33,204 nt of DNA from the NCBI GenBank assembly GCA_031265015.1, contig JAISDG010000074.1, positions 1-33,204 on the forward strand, in the 5' to 3' direction. The translations under genes and the position numbers were made by a program. The notes beneath the pieces are model-generated. The model was not told the origin of the DNA and did not search any database. It worked only from the letters and a program-made list of their open reading frames with translations. This stretch comes from Spirochaetaceae bacterium. GTDB lineage: Bacteria > Spirochaetota > Spirochaetia > Treponematales > Breznakiellaceae. Positions within the stretch are counted from its first letter, which is position 1; every line of letters starts with the position of its first letter. This document shows, piece by piece, positions 31,457 to 33,204 of the stretch.

Positions 31457-32950
31457 ATGACGGCCTTTCCCTCGATCATAGACAAATATCTGGAAACCGC
31501 GGAACAGGTGGACCCCATAAAATGCGTGGGCCATGTCGTAAAAGTCCAGGGCCTTTTAATCGAAAGCTCCGGCCCCCAGGCGGTTATCGGGGAACTGTGC
31601 CGCATTGAGGTCCCCAGGGGGAAGGGCGTTATTCAGGCGGAAGTAGTGGGCCTCCGGAAAGAGGTTGTGCAGCTTATGCCCTACGGCGATACCGCGGGCA
31701 TAGAAGTAGGCAGCCGGGTGATTGCTTCCGGTCGCCGCCTCGAAGTGCCGGTATCGAAAAAACTTCTGGGCCGGGTGCTGGACTGTATGGGCCGTCCCCT
31801 GGACGGTAAGGGGGAAATTGCCTCCCGGGTCCGGTATCCCGCGGCGGCCCCTCCCCCGGATCCCCTTAAGCGGAAGCGGATAACCCAGCGTATCGCCACC
31901 GGGGTCAGGGCCATCGACGGCCTCCTGGCGGTGGGCAGGGGCCAGCGGGTAGGTATTTTTGCCGGTTCCGGGGTGGGCAAGTCCACCCTGCTGGGGATGA
32001 TAGCCCGGAACACCAATGCCGACGTGAACGTGGTTGCCCTGGTAGGGGAACGGGGCCGGGAAGTGAACGACTTTATCGCCAATGATCTGGGGCCGGAAGG
32101 GCTGGCCAGATCGGTACTGGTGGTGGCTACCAGCGACGAATCCCCCATGGCCCGGCTCCGGGGAGCTTACACCGCCACCGCGGTGGCGGAGTACTTTCGG
32201 GATCAGGGGTTGGACGTGATGCTGCTCTTTGACGCGGTAACCCGCTTTGCCCGGGCCCAGCGTGAAATCGGCCTTGCCATGGGCGAACCCCCCGCTACCC
32301 GGGGCTATACGCCCAGCATGTTCGATTCCATGCCCAAGCTGCTGGAACGGAGCGGCGCCTCCGACAAGGGCACCATTACGGGGTTTTATACGATCCTGGT
32401 GGACGGGGACGATATGGATGAACCGGTGTCGGACACGGTCCGGGGAATTTTGGACGGCCACATCGTCCTTTCCCGGCGGCTCGCGGAAGCCGGCCATTAT
32501 CCGGCGGTGGACGTGCTGGGAAGCATTTCCCGGAAGGCCCAGGCGGTATCGGGCCCCGTTACCCGGGAGGCGGCGGGGTATATCCGGCGGCTTATCGCGG
32601 TGTACAACGAAGCGGAGGACCTTATCAACGTAGGAGCCTACCACCAGGGAACCAATCCGGCGATTGATGAGGCTATCGCCAAAAAGAAGGGCATCGACGA
32701 TTTCCTGGTCCAGGGGGTGGACGAAAAATCTTCGGTGGTGGAGACCCTGCAGGTTATGGGAGAAATCGCGGGGGTGGAAATCCCCGTGGAAGAAATGCAG
32801 TCCTATCAAAAGGGAACCTTTGTCCTGCCCGATGATTCCTACCAGGACGCGGCGGGTGAAGATCGCCCCGACGCGCTGGAGGAAGCGGCGGAACAGGCTG
32901 ATACTGCCGGGCAGCCCGCCGCGGACGGCGGTCCGGAAGGCGTTCCTTGA
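31457..32950 (+). CDS. fliI: Flagellum-specific export ATPase FliI
   Basis: 497 residues, somewhat longer than the 440-460 usual in the family. Walker A AGSGVGKST (169-177), catalytic GERGREV (198-204), Walker B LDVMLLFDAVTRFA with Asp259, and the F1-beta-like C-terminal domain. The last 40 residues are an acidic Ala/Asp/Glu-rich tail without family match. FliI energises loading of rod, hook and filament substrates at the cytoplasmic face. The ATG at 31457 has AAGGGG about seven bases upstream; reading further upstream in frame gives only out-of-frame fliH sequence. The stop overlaps the TTG start of fliJ. Confidence 0.98.
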   Translation: MTAFPSIIDKYLETAEQVDPIKCVGHVVKVQGLLIESSGPQAVIGELCRIEVPRGKGVIQAEVVGLRKEVVQLMPYGDTAGIEVGSRVIASGRRLEVPVSKKLLGRVLDCMGRPLDGKGEIASRVRYPAAAPPPDPLKRKRITQRIATGVRAIDGLLAVGRGQRVGIFAGSGVGKSTLLGMIARNTNADVNVVALVGERGREVNDFIANDLGPEGLARSVLVVATSDESPMARLRGAYTATAVAEYFRDQGLDVMLLFDAVTRFARAQREIGLAMGEPPATRGYTPSMFDSMPKLLERSGASDKGTITGFYTILVDGDDMDEPVSDTVRGILDGHIVLSRRLAEAGHYPAVDVLGSISRKAQAVSGPVTREAAGYIRRLIAVYNEAEDLINVGAYHQGTNPAIDEAIAKKKGIDDFLVQGVDEKSSVVETLQVMGEIAGVEIPVEEMQSYQKGTFVLPDDSYQDAAGEDRPDALEEAAEQADTAGQPAADGGPEGVP

Positions 32951-33204
32951 AGCGTTTTGTCTTTAAACTGGAAAAAATTCTGGCCCTAAGGCTGAACAGG
33001 GAGCGGGAAACGGAGGTGGAGCTGGGCCGGGCCGTCGGAGCCCTTTCCGCCCTGGAGAACCGGATAAAAAGGGTGGCGGAAGAAAAGGTTCTGGCCGCGG
33101 AAAACCGGTTTGACAAAACCCACGGCGCCGGAGATATCCGCAGTTATGAAAACTATATCCTGCGGCTTGATAAAACCAGGGACACCCTGCTTACCGCCGC
33201 CGCG
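32947..33204 (+). CDS. fliJ: Flagellar export chaperone FliJ, 5' part
   Basis: Begins with TTG (32947-32949) overlapping the fliI stop, with GGAAGG six bases upstream. 86 codons are present before the window ends. The opening (M)KRFVFKLEKILALRLNRER is the typical FliJ start, and the rest is an antiparallel coiled-coil pattern rich in Glu, Arg and Leu. FliJ links the FliI ring to the export gate and escorts chaperones. Truncated by the window edge, not by mutation. Confidence 0.85.
   Translation, partial: MKRFVFKLEKILALRLNRERETEVELGRAVGALSALENRIKRVAEEKVLAAENRFDKTHGAGDIRSYENYILRLDKTRDTLLTAAA

Noticed and set aside
30373..32809. Two minus-strand open frames of 410 and 417 residues opposite fliH and fliI
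   Set aside because: Same composition artefact. The plus-strand frames encode unmistakable FliH and FliI with proper ribosome-binding sites.

Overview
The window looks like chromosomal core DNA of a GC-rich spirochaete close to Treponema, possibly one of the termite-gut treponemes. This rests on gene order and protein features: mraZ-rsmH-ftsL-murF-mraY-ftsW-ftsQ-ftsA-ftsZ runs into dprA-topA-xer-hslV-hslU and then flgB-flgC-fliE-fliF-fliG-fliH-fliI-fliJ. As I recall it, this matches the Treponema pallidum layout, and its second half matches the Bacillus codV-clpQY-flg/fli layout. The species cannot be named from sequence alone. I saw no tRNA, rRNA, CRISPR array, transposase or prophage gene.

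Layout. (1) 1-3790: a promoter with a palindrome over its -10 drives two overlapping Rrf2-family regulators, one with the three cysteines of an Fe-S sensor and one without. They are followed by a FIST-domain sensor protein overlapping a soluble PAS hybrid histidine kinase. (2) 3837-5439, minus strand: tcdA and ttcA, two overlapping tRNA-modification genes. (3) 5440-5800: a 361-base gene-free stretch with a MITE-like inverted-repeat element and then the promoter and operator region of a small XRE regulator (5801-6169). (4) 6200-9460: a bidirectional terminator, groEL alone (minus), a divergent Gfo/Idh/MocA oxidoreductase whose promoter overlaps that of groEL, and a small unknown minus-strand gene. 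(5) 9585-19936: the division and cell-wall (dcw) cluster, opened by a textbook-like MraZ operator of 10-base-spaced TGGGA/TAGGA repeats. It is reduced, with no ftsI, murE, murD, murG, murC or ddl. It ends in a XerC-type recombinase gene coupled to ftsZ and a membrane-anchored TPR protein. (6) 19940-26277: dprA, topA, a second Xer recombinase, hslV and hslU. (7) 26275-33204: the flagellar basal-body and export operon, preceded by a sigma-28-like promoter and interrupted between fliG and fliH by a 111-base spacer with mutually exclusive hairpins. The last gene, fliJ, runs off the window.

The genes form a growth block: murein precursor synthesis (MurF, MraY), septum assembly (FtsA, FtsZ, FtsW, FtsQ, FtsL), chromosome topology and dimer resolution (TopA, Xer), proteolysis (HslUV), and building of the flagellar MS-ring, switch, rod and export ATPase. 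Nearly every junction from rsmH to fliJ overlaps or is shorter than 50 bases. The longer spacers, and the few with recognisable signals, are therefore where regulation is most likely.

I found no convincing wholly new multi-gene system. The most notable items are the unlike Rrf2 pair beside the FIST/kinase pair, the MraZ operator whose last repeat may double as the mraZ ribosome-binding site, a probable CTG start for ftsA, the sigma-28-like signal at the hslU stop codon, and the attenuator-like fliG-fliH spacer.
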